Part shown: piece by piece, positions 52,858 to 62,556 of the stretch
Position numbering within the stretch: position 1 is the stretch's first letter
How the letters are laid out: each line of letters begins with the position of its first letter
Notes under the pieces: generated by a model
What the model saw: only the letters and a program-made list of their open reading frames with translations
Databases searched by the model: none
Told to the model about the DNA's origin: nothing
Position numbers and translations under genes: made by a program
DNA from: Phycisphaerae bacterium
Lineage (GTDB): Bacteria > Planctomycetota > Phycisphaerae > UBA1845 > Fen-1342
Length of the DNA: 64,000 bases
Assembly: GCA_017999985.1 (NCBI GenBank)
Contig: JAGNKU010000011.1
Coordinates: forward strand, 1-64,000
Reading direction: 5' to 3'

Positions 52858-54048
52858 TTAGCCAAACGCCGCGGCCGGCGCGCTGGCGCCGGTGCGGTGC
52901 GCGATGGCAGCGAGCGCCGCCGCCGCCGCATCCACGTCCGCCGGCGTCAGCAGCGGCCCCAGCGAAAGCCGGGTCGTACCGCCGTCCGCGAGCGTACCGA
53001 TGGTCCGGTGCGCCCACGGAGCACAATGCAGCCCACTGCGGGTCAGTATGCCGAAGTGCTCTTCCAGTGTGGCCGACAGCTCCACCGGGGCCAGCCCCGC
53101 CAGTCGCACGCTGAATACGCCCACCCGTTGCTCGACCGCCCGCGGCCCAAACCACCGCAGCCCTGGAATGCCATCCAGCCGCTCTGCCAGCCGGCGACTC
53201 AGCGCCAATTCATGCTCCCGCAACGCACTGAGGCCACGCCCTTCAATCCACCGCACGGCCGCCAACAGGCCCGCCAGACCGGGTGCGTTGTGGCTGCCCG
53301 CCTCGAACCGATCGGGCAACACGGCGGGCTGCACTGGCAGCTCGCTTTCCGACCCCGTCCCGCCTTCGCGGACAGTGCTCATCTGGTCCGCCACGCCCGC
53401 GCGGATCAGCAGCACGCCCGTCCCGAGCGGGCCGAGCAGGCCCTTGTGTCCGGGGCAGGCCAGGAGATCCAGCCCGAGGCGTTCGAAATCGATCGGCACG
53501 TGCCCAGCCGACTGGGCGGCATCCACCAGCAGCAGCACCCTCCGCGCCCGACACACGGCCGCGATGTCTTCGAGGGGCTGCAGTACGCCGGTGACGTTGC
53601 TGGCGTGATTGACGACGACGAGCCGGGTGTCGTCGTGTAGGGCGCTGGCCAACCGCGCGGGGTCGAGGCGGGTCGTGTCCGGATCGACCGCGACCGCCGT
53701 CCAGCGGACCCCAAGCTGTGTTTCGAGCGCGCTCAGCGGCCGCAGGACGGAATTGTGGTCCAGGCAGGTGGTGACCACGTGATCTCCCGGCCGGACGATG
53801 CCCCGCAGCGCGAGGTGCAGCGCATCCGTCCCATTGAGCGCGAAGATCACCTGATCGGCGGGTCGGGCGTGAAACAGTGTCCGGAGCGCCGTGCGGCAGT
53901 CGTCCAGCATTCGGCGGGACTCGAGCGCCTCGCGATAGGCTCCGCGCCCCGCGCTGGCGTGGACGCGCTCAAGGTAGTCCAGCACCGCCGCGGTCACCTC
54001 CGGCGGCTTCGGATAGCTGGTCGCCGCGTTGTCGAAGTACCGTCGCAT
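52858..54048 (-). CDS. Cysteine desulfurase family PLP enzyme
   Basis: This 396-aa class V aminotransferase-fold protein has an N-terminal YFDNAATSYPKP, His98 (LDHNS) stacking on PLP, Asp176 and Gln179 (VDAAQS), Schiff-base Lys202 in PGHKGLLGP and the persulfide Cys342 in GLHCAPWAHR. This GLHC/APxxH pattern fits the SufS-like/TIGR01977 subgroup, which removes sulfur or selenium from cysteine or selenocysteine. No SufU/SufE or IscU gene is adjacent. It is divergent from the acetyltransferase gene. Confidence 0.93.
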   Translation of the reverse strand: MRRYFDNAATSYPKPPEVTAAVLDYLERVHASAGRGAYREALESRRMLDDCRTALRTLFHARPADQVIFALNGTDALHLALRGIVRPGDHVVTTCLDHNSVLRPLSALETQLGVRWTAVAVDPDTTRLDPARLASALHDDTRLVVVNHASNVTGVLQPLEDIAAVCRARRVLLLVDAAQSAGHVPIDFERLGLDLLACPGHKGLLGPLGTGVLLIRAGVADQMSTVREGGTGSESELPVQPAVLPDRFEAGSHNAPGLAGLLAAVRWIEGRGLSALREHELALSRRLAERLDGIPGLRWFGPRAVEQRVGVFSVRLAGLAPVELSATLEEHFGILTRSGLHCAPWAHRTIGTLADGGTTRLSLGPLLTPADVDAAAAALAAIAHRTGASAPAAAFG

Positions 54049-54161
54049 AGTGCTCCCCTGACATCCGCTTGGGAGCCCATCCTACTACCGTCGGCCGGGT
54101 GCGAGTAGCCGCGCCAAGGCGGGCCACGCCGTTTCGTACCGTAGCCCGGCCGATACAACGG

Positions 54162-54167
54162 ATTATA
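54162..54167 (-). promoter_or_regulatory. -10 box for the cysteine desulfurase family gene
   Basis: TATAAT on the minus strand is 113 bp upstream of the ATG at 54048. The -35 is not recognisable. Confidence 0.4.
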
Positions 54168-54216
54168 AGGAATCGTCGTGGCCGGCGCCGGCGTGGTGAT
54201 CCCCCCCGCGCGCAAC

Positions 54217-54222
54217 TATAAT
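54217..54222 (+). promoter_or_regulatory. -10 box for the acetyltransferase-deacetylase operon
   Basis: TATAAT on the plus strand lies 33 bp before the ATG at 54255. TGGTGA 17 bp upstream is a weak -35. It faces the minus-strand -10 at 54162 in a divergent promoter region. Confidence 0.45.
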
Positions 54223-54254
54223 CGGGCGCGCTATGGCACAGCAGGTGGCGCGGC

Positions 54255-54914
54255 ATGCCTGAGTTGCGCAGCCCACAATCCGATCCGTCTCACGCGCCGG
54301 CAGCACCGTGCGCGGCCTACACCGTGCGACGAATGCAGCCCGCGGAGGCCGAGGCCGTCGCAACTTACCACGCGGAGTGCATTCCGTACGGCGTGCTCCC
54401 CGAGTTGGGGCCTCGGGTGCTGGCCCGCGTCTATGCGGCCCTGAACGCAAGTGAGGACGCGTTTATTTTCGTCGGCGTGGACGCGCGCGGGTGCGTCGCC
54501 GGCTTCGTGTCCGGCGTGATCGACGTCCGACGGATGTATCGGCGCATCCTGCGCCGTCACTGGCTCGCCTTCGGCGTCGCCAGCCTGCGACACCTCTTCA
54601 GCATCCGGATGCTGCGGCGAATCCTGCACACGCTGCGTTATCCCGCCAGAGTCGAGGGCAAATACCCGCAGGCGGAGCTGCTGTCGATCGTCGTCGCGGC
54701 CGAAGCGCGCGGCAGCGGCCTCGCGACCGCCCTGCTGGACGCCCTCCGCGCGGAATTCCGCGCCCGCGGCGTCGCGCGCTTCAAGGTGATGGTCGGCGCG
54801 CACCTCGAACGCGCGAACGCCTACTACCGCAAGCATGGCTTCGTCCTGGCCGGCGAGATCACCAGCCACGGCCGCCCTTCCAACATCTACGTGGCGGACG
54901 TCGACGCGTCATGA
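54255..54914 (+). CDS. GNAT family N-acetyltransferase
   Basis: This 219-aa protein starts its GNAT domain near residue 22 (YTVRRMQPAEAEAVATYHAE). It has the CoA-binding LLSIVVAAEARGSGLATALL (about 142-161) and the distal ANAYYRKHGFVLAGEI. An Arg-rich helical insert lies around 90-130 (RRMYRRILRRHWLAFG). Its stop overlaps the deacetylase start (ATGA). This pairing suggests it acylates a sugar or sugar nucleotide in exopolysaccharide assembly, which is an inference. Confidence 0.88.
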   Translation: MPELRSPQSDPSHAPAAPCAAYTVRRMQPAEAEAVATYHAECIPYGVLPELGPRVLARVYAALNASEDAFIFVGVDARGCVAGFVSGVIDVRRMYRRILRRHWLAFGVASLRHLFSIRMLRRILHTLRYPARVEGKYPQAELLSIVVAAEARGSGLATALLDALRAEFRARGVARFKVMVGAHLERANAYYRKHGFVLAGEITSHGRPSNIYVADVDAS

Positions 54915-55801
54915 CCCGCGCAAGCGCAGACAGCCTCGACACACGTGTGCTCAACGCCGTCACGGTCGATGTCGAGGACTGGCCGCAATCCGTGATGGAC
55001 CCGACGCTTCCACTGACCGATTGCTTCCGGGCCAACACGCGGAAGCTGCTGGCGGCGTTCGCCGCGCGGTCTGTCCGCGGCACGTTCTTCGTCCTGGGGC
55101 TGGCAGCCGACAAGGCCCCCGACCTGGTGCGCGAGATCCAGGCCGCCGGGCACGAGATCCAGAGCCACGGCTGGGGGCACGAGCTCGTTCATACCCAGAC
55201 CCCGGCGCAGTTCCGGCAGTCGGTCGAACGGTCCAAGAAGTTGCTCGAAGACATCACCGGGGCCGCAGTGTATGGCTACCGCGCGCCGGCCTTCACGATC
55301 ACCCGCCGGACGCTCTGGGCCCTCGACGTGCTCGTCGAGGCGGGCTACCGCTACGATTCATCCATCTTCCCCAAACAGATGCCACGCTACGGCATTGACG
55401 GCGCGCCGCGCTACCCGCACCAGCTCCACACGCCGGCGGGACACACGCTCTACGAATTCCCGGTCGCCGTCTACGAATTCGCCGGCCGTCGCGTCCCGGT
55501 CGGCGGCGGCGGCTACTTCCGCCTGTTCCCTTACTGGTTCCTGCGGCGCGGCGTCGTGCAGCTCAACGCCCGACGGCAACCGGCCACGATCTACATGCAT
55601 CCGTACGAGTACGCGCCGCACGAACTGAGCCACTTGGGCTACCCGGTTTCGTGGAAACTCTGGCTGCACCAGCGGCCCGGGCGCCACCGCTTCCCGGGGC
55701 GCGTCGATCGGATGCTGCGGGAGTTTCGCTTCGGCGCTCTCGCGGATGTGATTGCCGCCACCCGCGACTGGCCGCAACACACGCACCGGCCGGAACCATA
55801 G
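54911..55801 (+). CDS. XrtA/PEP-CTERM-type polysaccharide deacetylase
   Basis: This 296-aa protein has the polysaccharide-deacetylase core: VTVDVEDW (catalytic Asp region), GTFFVLGLAADKAPDLVREI, HEIQSHGWGHELVH (metal His pair) and YGYRAPAFTITRRT. The C-terminal part (DSSIFP, PVGGGGYFRLFPYWF, IYMHPYEYAP) matches the subgroup tied to PEP-CTERM/exosortase exopolysaccharide loci. It should remove N-acetyl groups from the exported polymer. Its ATG overlaps the GNAT stop. Confidence 0.9.
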   Translation: MTRASADSLDTRVLNAVTVDVEDWPQSVMDPTLPLTDCFRANTRKLLAAFAARSVRGTFFVLGLAADKAPDLVREIQAAGHEIQSHGWGHELVHTQTPAQFRQSVERSKKLLEDITGAAVYGYRAPAFTITRRTLWALDVLVEAGYRYDSSIFPKQMPRYGIDGAPRYPHQLHTPAGHTLYEFPVAVYEFAGRRVPVGGGGYFRLFPYWFLRRGVVQLNARRQPATIYMHPYEYAPHELSHLGYPVSWKLWLHQRPGRHRFPGRVDRMLREFRFGALADVIAATRDWPQHTHRPEP

Positions 55802-55847
55802 GTGGCTCACAGCCCCGGTGCGGTCCGCCCCGCCCTCGCCATGGCCA

Positions 55848-57320
55848 TCACGGCGCCGTCGTCGGCTGGCTCGTCGCCTCCTCCGTATCGCCATATTGCT
55901 TCTGCAGCCGCGCCAGCTCCGCCTTCAGCTCCTGCACGGTCGACGCGTAGGCCGGCTCGGCATAGACGTTATGCAGCTCGTGCGGGTCCTTCTCCAGATC
56001 GTAAAGCTCCCACGCATCCAGGCCGCCCAGGAAGTGAATGAGTTTGTGACGCCGGGTGCGCACGCCGTAATGCGGCAACACCTGGTGCTCGCCGTGGCCA
56101 TTCTCGTAGTAGCGGTAGTACATCGACGTGCGCCAGTCCGCCGGCCGCTGCCCGCTCAGCAGCGGCTGGAACGAGACGCCCTGCATTTCCGCCGGCGGCT
56201 TGACCCCCGCGCAATCCAGAAACGTCGGCGCGAAGTCGATGTTCAGCACGAGGTCCTCGTTCACGCTTCCGGGCTTGATCGCCCGTGGATAGCGCACCAG
56301 CAGCGGCATCCGCAGCGCCTCCTCGTACATGAAGCGCTTGTCATACCAGCCATGGTCACCGAGGAAGAAGCCCTGGTCCGACGTGTAGATGACGATCGTA
56401 TTCTCTGTGAGGTCGTTCTTGTCGAGATAGTCCAACAGCCGCCCGATGTTGTCGTCCACCGACGCCACGCAGCGCAGGTAGTCCTTGATATAGCGCTGAT
56501 AGTACCAGCTCTTCCGCGCCGCCCTGGTGAGCCCGTCAGGCGGCGCGCCCTTGACGTCCTTCTCCTTCAAATGGCGTTCGATCGTCATCGCCTGCTGCCG
56601 GGCCGCGTCGCACCGCGTCGCGTAGTCGTCGTTGAATGTCACCGGCTCGGGAATGTCCACGCCCTCGTAAAGCCGCGCATGCTTCGCGTCCGGCTCCCAC
56701 GGCCGGTGCGGCGCCTTGTGCTGGCACAGCAGCGCAAACGGCCGCTCCCGCCCGCGCCCCGCCAGCCACTGCACGCACTTGTCCGTCGTGATGTCCGTCG
56801 CGTAGCCGCTGTGCTTCTTTCGCCCTTCCGGCGAAATGAAATCCGGATCGTGGTAGATGCCCTGCCCCGGCAGAATGTCCCAGTAATCGAACCCCGTCGG
56901 ATCGGTCTTCAGGTGCCATTTCCCGATCAGCGCCGTCTCGTACCCGGCCTGCTGCAGCAGTTTCGGAAACGTTGTCTGCCCACCGTCGAACTCCTGCCGA
57001 TTATCGAGGATGCCATTGCGGTGGCTGTACTTGCCCGTCAGGATTGTCGCCCGGCTGGGCGCGCAAATCCCGTTCGTGCAGAAGCAGTTCGCGAACCGCA
57101 TCCCCTCGCGCGCGATCCGGTCCATGTGCGGCGTCTGGTTGATGCGGCTGCCATAGCAGCTCAGCGCGTGCGCCGCATGATCATCTGTCATGATGTACAG
57201 GATGTTCGGCCGGCGACGCTCGGGCTGGTCCGCCCACGCCCACGCCGGCAGCGCCAGCGCCAGGCCGCCGGCACCCGCCGCCCGTAGCACGTCGCGTCGC
57301 GTCAGTTCCGTCTGGCTCAT
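55848..57320 (-). CDS. Tat-exported arylsulfatase family enzyme
   Basis: This 490-aa protein has a Tat signal ([20 protein letters not shown]) and a sulfatase domain: [20 protein letters not shown] and the formylglycine motif [18 protein letters not shown] with Cys86. Metal and substrate residues are IGKWHLK, and [20 protein letters not shown]. The C-terminus has [13 protein letters not shown]. It hydrolyses sulfate esters of glycans, and activation needs an FGE or anaerobic maturase encoded elsewhere. Planctomycetes are known for many such enzymes. Confidence 0.95.
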   Translation of the reverse strand: MSQTELTRRDVLRAAGAGGLALALPAWAWADQPERRRPNILYIMTDDHAAHALSCYGSRINQTPHMDRIAREGMRFANCFCTNGICAPSRATILTGKYSHRNGILDNRQEFDGGQTTFPKLLQQAGYETALIGKWHLKTDPTGFDYWDILPGQGIYHDPDFISPEGRKKHSGYATDITTDKCVQWLAGRGRERPFALLCQHKAPHRPWEPDAKHARLYEGVDIPEPVTFNDDYATRCDAARQQAMTIERHLKEKDVKGAPPDGLTRAARKSWYYQRYIKDYLRCVASVDDNIGRLLDYLDKNDLTENTIVIYTSDQGFFLGDHGWYDKRFMYEEALRMPLLVRYPRAIKPGSVNEDLVLNIDFAPTFLDCAGVKPPAEMQGVSFQPLLSGQRPADWRTSMYYRYYENGHGEHQVLPHYGVRTRRHKLIHFLGGLDAWELYDLEKDPHELHNVYAEPAYASTVQELKAELARLQKQYGDTEEATSQPTTAP

Positions 57321-57432
57321 GATTCGACGCCCTCACAACGGCAGACCGTCCGGCTCAACGACGCGCCGTCAACGCCGTCTCCGCGCCCATCTTGCAGCCG
57401 CCGACGGTCCGCCGCAAGCTTGGCCGGCGCCG

Positions 57433-58662
57433 CTATCCGCGACTCCACACCCCGCCCGCACGAACCCGCCCGCGCTGCGTTGCCGCGTGCAGCCGCCGAT
57501 ATTCTTCGGCATACGCGCGCCACACACGCTCCTGGTCAAAATGCTGTACGACCCAATCCCGGCCACCCACCCCCAGCCGGCGCCGCAACTCGCCGTCCAT
57601 CGCCAGCCGCTCGATGGCCGCCGCCAATCGCTCCGCATCGCCGACGGGGACCTGGATGCCGGTCTCGCCATCCACCAGCGCGTCGCGGCAACCGGTCGCA
57701 TCCGTCGAGATCGCCGGCAGCCCCAGCGCCGCGGCCTCCAGCAGCACGCCCGGCAACCCCTCGCGATGACTCGGCAGCACTACCATGTCGAACGCGCCGT
57801 AGTACGGCACCGGGTCCGCCTGCCACGGGACGTGCCGCACCGCCGGACAGGTCGCCAGGAACTCGACGACTTCGGCCGGCGGCCGATCACGCTCCTCGTA
57901 GCCGCCCACCAGCAACAACATGAGCCCGGGGATGCGCGCCTGTAGCACGCGAAACGACGTTGCCAGTTCCACGATACCCTTGTCGCGGGTCATCCGCCCC
58001 AGGTAGCCCACCACGACCGCGTCCGCCGGGATGTCATGGCGTGCCCGAATCTCGCGGCCATGCCGCCGGTGCTCCGGCGTGAACCGCCGGCAGTTCACGC
58101 CGTTGCAGCTTCCGCGCCCGATGATGTGCATCCGCCCGCGTGCGCACACGCCGTCCCGCTCGGCCGCCGCGCACACCGATGGCGAAACCCCGATGGTGTG
58201 ATGCGCCAGCCGGCACGGCAGCGCTGTCGAGAACCGCACGATGCGGGCTTCAAGCCCGCTGCGCCCCTCGTACGCCAGCCCGTGCACCAGATTGATCACG
58301 CACGGGACGCGCGCCAGCCGCCCGGCCAGCGTGCCGATGAGTGCGGCTTTCGGCGTGCCGACTTCAACCAGGTCAAACCGCGCGCGCCGCAAGAACCGGC
58401 ACAAGCCCCACAGCGCTCGCAAATCCGCCCCCACCGTGATGGCACGGGTCAGGGGCAACGTGTGCAACTGCACGCCGCGCGCGCGGATCGCCGCATCCAG
58501 CTCGGACGGTGCGCACACAACCGTGATGTCAAACCCGTGCGACTGGAAATACTCGAGGCGTCCCGCATACAAAACCTGGATCGAGCTGCCGACCGTCGTC
58601 ATCACGCACAGGCGCAGCGGCCTGTCCGTCAGGACCGGCGGGTTGGGTGCCTTCGCGGTCAT
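57433..58662 (-). CDS. GT4-family glycosyltransferase
   Basis: This 409-aa GT-B fold enzyme has an N-terminal acceptor domain with LCVMTTVGSSIQVLYAGR. Its donor domain starts near VVVGYLGRMTRDKGIVEL and contains the E-x7-E retaining motif SHREGLPGVLLEA. The donor sugar and linkage are unknown. It overlaps the upstream glycosyltransferase gene by 4 bp (ATGA) and is the last gene of the minus-strand exopolysaccharide cluster. Confidence 0.9.
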   Translation of the reverse strand: MTAKAPNPPVLTDRPLRLCVMTTVGSSIQVLYAGRLEYFQSHGFDITVVCAPSELDAAIRARGVQLHTLPLTRAITVGADLRALWGLCRFLRRARFDLVEVGTPKAALIGTLAGRLARVPCVINLVHGLAYEGRSGLEARIVRFSTALPCRLAHHTIGVSPSVCAAAERDGVCARGRMHIIGRGSCNGVNCRRFTPEHRRHGREIRARHDIPADAVVVGYLGRMTRDKGIVELATSFRVLQARIPGLMLLLVGGYEERDRPPAEVVEFLATCPAVRHVPWQADPVPYYGAFDMVVLPSHREGLPGVLLEAAALGLPAISTDATGCRDALVDGETGIQVPVGDAERLAAAIERLAMDGELRRRLGVGGRDWVVQHFDQERVWRAYAEEYRRLHAATQRGRVRAGGVWSRG

Positions 58663-59843
58663 CGCCGGTGTTTCCGCGCCTCCGCCAACAGGCCCAGCCG
58701 GTGGGCCACCATCTCGCGGACCACGTCGCGCGCGTCAAACAGCGCTTCGATCCGCCGTCGCCCGTTGCGGCCCATCGTCGCCCGCAGATCCGGATCGGTG
58801 ATCAGCCGCTCCAGCGGTTCCAGCAGCGCCGTCGTGCTACGCGGCGCAACCAGAAACGCCGTTTCGCCATGCACGGCGGCGTCGCGACAGCCCATGATGT
58901 CGGTGCACACAACGGGGAGGCACATCGCCTGCGCTTCGAGCACCGCCTGGGGCAGGCCCTCGCGATAGCTGGGCAGGCAGAAGATGTCGATCGTCGCGAA
59001 GCACGGAAGCAGCACGTCCTGCCAACCGAGATTGCGGATCTGCGGGTGGCTGCTCAGCGTCGCCAGCGTTTCCGGCTGCGGCCGGTCTTTCTCTTCGTCG
59101 CGCGGCCCGACGACCAGCAGGATGAGGCCCGGGTGGCGCCGGGCCAGCAACACGAAGGCGCCCACCAGCTCATTCACACCCTTGTCGCCAGTCAGCCGCC
59201 CGAACAGGCCGATCACGACGGACTCGGCGGGGATGTTCAGTTGCTGCCGCAATGCGGGGCGACAATGTGCCCAGCGGGCCGCGTCAAACTCGCTCAGGTC
59301 CACGCCGCACGGGCTGCCATGGCGGATCACCGCCGACTTGGCGCGCGGCACGATCCCGCTTCGCACCACGACTTCCAGGTTTTCCAACGAGTTCATGACT
59401 ACGTGCGTGTTGAGGAAACAGAGCAATTTCTCGAACCAGATCCAGATCTTGCGCCGCCAGCCCTGCTGCCCCTCGTAATACAGGCCCCACATGAGGTAGA
59501 TGCGCACCGGCACGCGTGCCGCGCGCGCCGCCAGCGTCCCCAGTAGCGCCGCCTTGGGCGTGCTGTACTGTACCAGGTCAAACCGCTCGCGCCGCAACAC
59601 ACAGAACAGCCGCCACACGGCCCGCAAATCCCGCAGCGGATTGGTCGTGCGCGTGAAGTCCATCGGATGAAACCGAACCCCGGGCGGCAGCGGGGCAACG
59701 TCCCCGGCCCGCCCGGCGCACATCACGGTCACGTCGATCCCCGCCTCCGCCAGTGCCGCGAGCGGCTGGCGATAGAACGCGCGAATCGTCAGCGGCACCG
59801 TGGCCAGAATCGCCATGCGCGGTCGGTCAGACGTGTCACCCAT
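58659..59843 (-). CDS. GT4-family glycosyltransferase
   Basis: This 394-aa GT-B enzyme is related to its neighbour. It has an N-terminal MAILATVPLTIRAFYRQPLA, VQYSTPKAALLGTLAAR, a donor domain from VIGLFGRLTGDKGVNEL and the E-x7-E motif SYREGLPQAVLEA. The shared TPKAAL.GTLA segment suggests the two arose by duplication or use a similar lipid-linked acceptor. It sits between the epimerase gene and the other glycosyltransferase gene. Confidence 0.9.
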   Translation of the reverse strand: MGDTSDRPRMAILATVPLTIRAFYRQPLAALAEAGIDVTVMCAGRAGDVAPLPPGVRFHPMDFTRTTNPLRDLRAVWRLFCVLRRERFDLVQYSTPKAALLGTLAARAARVPVRIYLMWGLYYEGQQGWRRKIWIWFEKLLCFLNTHVVMNSLENLEVVVRSGIVPRAKSAVIRHGSPCGVDLSEFDAARWAHCRPALRQQLNIPAESVVIGLFGRLTGDKGVNELVGAFVLLARRHPGLILLVVGPRDEEKDRPQPETLATLSSHPQIRNLGWQDVLLPCFATIDIFCLPSYREGLPQAVLEAQAMCLPVVCTDIMGCRDAAVHGETAFLVAPRSTTALLEPLERLITDPDLRATMGRNGRRRIEALFDARDVVREMVAHRLGLLAEARKHRR

Positions 59844-59865
59844 ATTCGCTTCCGTGCCTCAGGTC

Positions 59866-60780
59866 TCAGGCCAGCATCGCCCGCACGCTCTCTTCCAGAC
59901 CGCAACGCGGCTCCCAGCCGCAGTGACGGCGCAACTTCTCGAAGCTGCCATACACCGCCGCCACGTCTGCGGCCCCACGCAGCCGACCGGGATCTATCTC
60001 GACCTGCACGTCGGCACCGGAGACGCGGATCATCGTTTGCAGCAGTTCCGCCATCCGGGTCGGTCGGCCGGAGCACAAATTGAACACCTCCCCCGGCGCC
60101 GGCCGCCGGCACAAGGCCCACACCCCCGCCGCCGCGTCGTGGACATCGAGGAAATCCCGCTGGCTTTCCAGGTTACCCACCTGGATCACACGTCGTCCCT
60201 CCGCCAGCGCCTGGCGCAGCTGCTCTGCAAACGCCCCCGGCGCCAAGCGTGTCGTGACGCCCGGGCCCAGCAACTGAAACGGCCGGACGACCACCACCGC
60301 CAGGCTGTGCATCCGGTGGTACAGGAGCGCGATCTGGGTGGCGGCCAGCTTGCTCTGCCCGTACGGCGTGACCGGCACGCACGCACACGTCTCCGTGACC
60401 GGCAGGCACTCGGGCGGCACGCGACCGTATTCGGCGGCCGAGCCCGTCGCGACGACCGTGGCTCGCGGAACGTGCCGGCGGACTGCCTCCAGCAACGCCA
60501 CGATCGACAGCACGTTCACACGATAAATGTCCAGCGGCTGGCCCGTGCCAAACGTGCCCGCCAGATGGATCACGCAGTCCGGCGAGACTTCGTGCACCAG
60601 ACGCGCCACGGCCTCCGCATCCGTCAGATCGACGACGTGAAACTCGCGGCAAGGCGCTGCCGCCCCCGCCATGGCGTCCGTGCCGGCGAGGTGCAGCCCG
60701 GGGTTCGTGGTTTGGAGATAGCTGCACAGGTGCCGCCCCAGGAAGCCCGCCGCCCCGGTCACCAGCACGCGCCCAGGCAT
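59866..60780 (-). CDS. NAD-dependent sugar-nucleotide epimerase/reductase (SDR)
   Basis: This 304-aa extended SDR has the NAD-binding VTGAAGFLGRH, catalytic Tyr140 and Lys144 in PYGQSK, the Ser in ATGSAAEYG, and RPFQLLGPG. It resembles the GDP-6-deoxy-4-keto-mannose reductase / GDP-mannose dehydratase group, but the exact reaction cannot be fixed. Its ATG overlaps the stop of the nucleotidyltransferase gene (TGATG), so the two are translationally coupled. Confidence 0.88.
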   Translation of the reverse strand: MPGRVLVTGAAGFLGRHLCSYLQTTNPGLHLAGTDAMAGAAAPCREFHVVDLTDAEAVARLVHEVSPDCVIHLAGTFGTGQPLDIYRVNVLSIVALLEAVRRHVPRATVVATGSAAEYGRVPPECLPVTETCACVPVTPYGQSKLAATQIALLYHRMHSLAVVVVRPFQLLGPGVTTRLAPGAFAEQLRQALAEGRRVIQVGNLESQRDFLDVHDAAAGVWALCRRPAPGEVFNLCSGRPTRMAELLQTMIRVSGADVQVEIDPGRLRGAADVAAVYGSFEKLRRHCGWEPRCGLEESVRAMLA

Positions 60781-61517
60781 CAGGCCGGCTCCCGCAGGTA
60801 CTTCGCCTTCGACCGCTCGAATTCCTCGATCGCCTGCTCGTAGTCATCGGGCCGCCCGATGTCGAGCCATTCGCACTCGCTGCGGAACGTGCTGACCCGC
60901 TTACCGGCCGCCTTGATGTTCATCATGAGCGTCGGAATATCGAGGTACCCGCCGCGCGGGATGAACGCCAGCGCTCCCCGGCTGAGCACATTCACACCCA
61001 TGCTCACCGCGTAGTGCAGCCGCGGTTTCTCCGTGTATGTGATCAGGTCACCCCGTGCATCCATGTTGAGCACGCCGAAGTCGATCCGCACCTCGCGGTC
61101 GAACACGCCGATCGTGGCGCATGCCCCGGACCGCACGTGACTTTGCACCATCTCGGCGTAGTCGATGGTGGTCAGCAGGTCACCGTTCATCAGCAGCAGC
61201 GGGTCGGTCGGGTCCGCGACCAGGCTGATCGAGCCGGCGGTGCCGAGCGGCTTGTCTTCCATGCAGTACGTGATGTCGAGCCCCCACTTCGCGCCGTCGC
61301 CGCAGAATGTCTGGATCAGCTCGGCCAGGTGATTCACCGAGATCGTGATCTTGCGAAACCCGCACGAGCGGAGCTGCCGCAATACCACCTCGATGATCGG
61401 CATCTCGCCAATCGGCATCAGCGGCTTGGGAAAACAGGTCGTGTACGGCTTCAGCCGCGTGCCCTTACCGCCCGCCAGGATCACCGCGCGGACGTCCTTA
61501 ATCTCCACACCAGCCAT
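60780..61517 (-). CDS. Sugar-phosphate nucleotidyltransferase
   Basis: This 245-aa protein has the NTP-transferase signature VILAGGKGTRLKPYT, FPKPLMPIGEMPIIE, LLLMNGDLLTT (metal Asp) and YTEKP. It activates a hexose-1-phosphate to an NDP-sugar, probably for the adjacent SDRs. It is placed between the dehydratase and reductase/epimerase genes, consistent with one dedicated NDP-sugar pathway. The nucleotide and sugar are not determined by sequence. Confidence 0.92.
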   Translation of the reverse strand: MAGVEIKDVRAVILAGGKGTRLKPYTTCFPKPLMPIGEMPIIEVVLRQLRSCGFRKITISVNHLAELIQTFCGDGAKWGLDITYCMEDKPLGTAGSISLVADPTDPLLLMNGDLLTTIDYAEMVQSHVRSGACATIGVFDREVRIDFGVLNMDARGDLITYTEKPRLHYAVSMGVNVLSRGALAFIPRGGYLDIPTLMMNIKAAGKRVSTFRSECEWLDIGRPDDYEQAIEEFERSKAKYLREPA

Positions 61518-61535
61518 CGTGCTTGCACCTCGCAG

Positions 61536-62525
61536 CTATACGGCGTACACACCGGGGCGATACCGGTCCAGGTTCTGCCGCACCCACGCCACCGTCTCCG
61601 CCAGGCCCTGTTCGAGCGTGTAGCGCGGCGTCCAGCCGCACCATTCGCGGGCCCGCTGGTTGTTGCTGATCAGCCGCAGTACCTCGCTCTTCGCTGGCCG
61701 CACGCGGGCCGGGTCCTGCTCGATGGGCATCTCCGGCTTGCCGATCATCCGCAGGATCGTCCGCGCGATCGTCCCGATCGTCTCGCCGCTGCCGACACCC
61801 AGGTTCACGACCTCGCCGACCGCCTTGTCCGACAGGCCGACCGTGATGAAGCCCTCCGCCGTGTCCTTCACGAAGGTCATATCCCGGACGGGGTCGAGCG
61901 CACCCATGCGCAGGTGGTCACCGCTCAACGCCTGGCTGATCACGGTCGGGATGAACGCCCGCGCCGACTGCCGCGGCCCGAACGTGTTGAACGGCCGCAC
62001 GGTCACCACCGGCAGATCGAAGCTGCGGAAGTACGACTCCGCCAGCTTGTCCGCCGCAATCTTGCTCGCCGAGTACGGCGATTGGCCCTGCAGCGGGTGG
62101 GCCTCGTCGATCGGCACGTACTGCGCGGTGCCGTAGGCCTCGCTCGTGGACGTGTGCACAACGCGCGGCGTGCGCTCGTCCCGGCACGCCTGCAGCACGT
62201 TCAGCGTGCCCTGCACGTTCACCGCGACGTAGTCCGCCGGCGCGACGTAGCTGTAGGGGATGCCGATCAACGCGGCCAGGTGAAATACCGCGTCGCAACC
62301 GCGCACCGCCGCGCGCACGGAGAACGGGTCGGAGATGTTGCCGAACACGATCTCCAGACTCTCCTGCGCCGCCCGCGGCAGGTCCGCCAGCATGCCAATG
62401 TCGCTGCGCCCGTTGTACTTCACGAACGCCCGGACGGCGGCCCCGCGGGCCAACAGCGCCTCGACCAGGTGCGAGCCGATGAAGCCACCGGCGCCGGTGA
62501 CGAGGACCCGTTTTCCTTTCAGCAT
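61536..62525 (-). CDS. NAD-dependent 4,6-dehydratase-like SDR (LegB-like)
   Basis: This 329-aa extended SDR has VLVTGAGGFIGSHLVEAL, FVKYNGRSDIGML, HLAALIGIPYSYVAP, HTSTSEAYG, Tyr151 and Lys155 (SPYSASKIAADK) and RPFNTFGPRQSARA. The KYNGRSDIG and IGIPYSY wording matches the LegB / 4,6-dehydratase branch used for 2-acetamido-dideoxy sugars. GGGAG precedes the ATG at 62525. With the nucleotidyltransferase and second SDR it likely makes an unusual deoxy sugar. Confidence 0.88.
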   Translation of the reverse strand: MLKGKRVLVTGAGGFIGSHLVEALLARGAAVRAFVKYNGRSDIGMLADLPRAAQESLEIVFGNISDPFSVRAAVRGCDAVFHLAALIGIPYSYVAPADYVAVNVQGTLNVLQACRDERTPRVVHTSTSEAYGTAQYVPIDEAHPLQGQSPYSASKIAADKLAESYFRSFDLPVVTVRPFNTFGPRQSARAFIPTVISQALSGDHLRMGALDPVRDMTFVKDTAEGFITVGLSDKAVGEVVNLGVGSGETIGTIARTILRMIGKPEMPIEQDPARVRPAKSEVLRLISNNQRAREWCGWTPRYTLEQGLAETVAWVRQNLDRYRPGVYAV

Positions 62526-62556
62526 GACTGCTCCCTTCATGCGTATGGCCGCGCCG

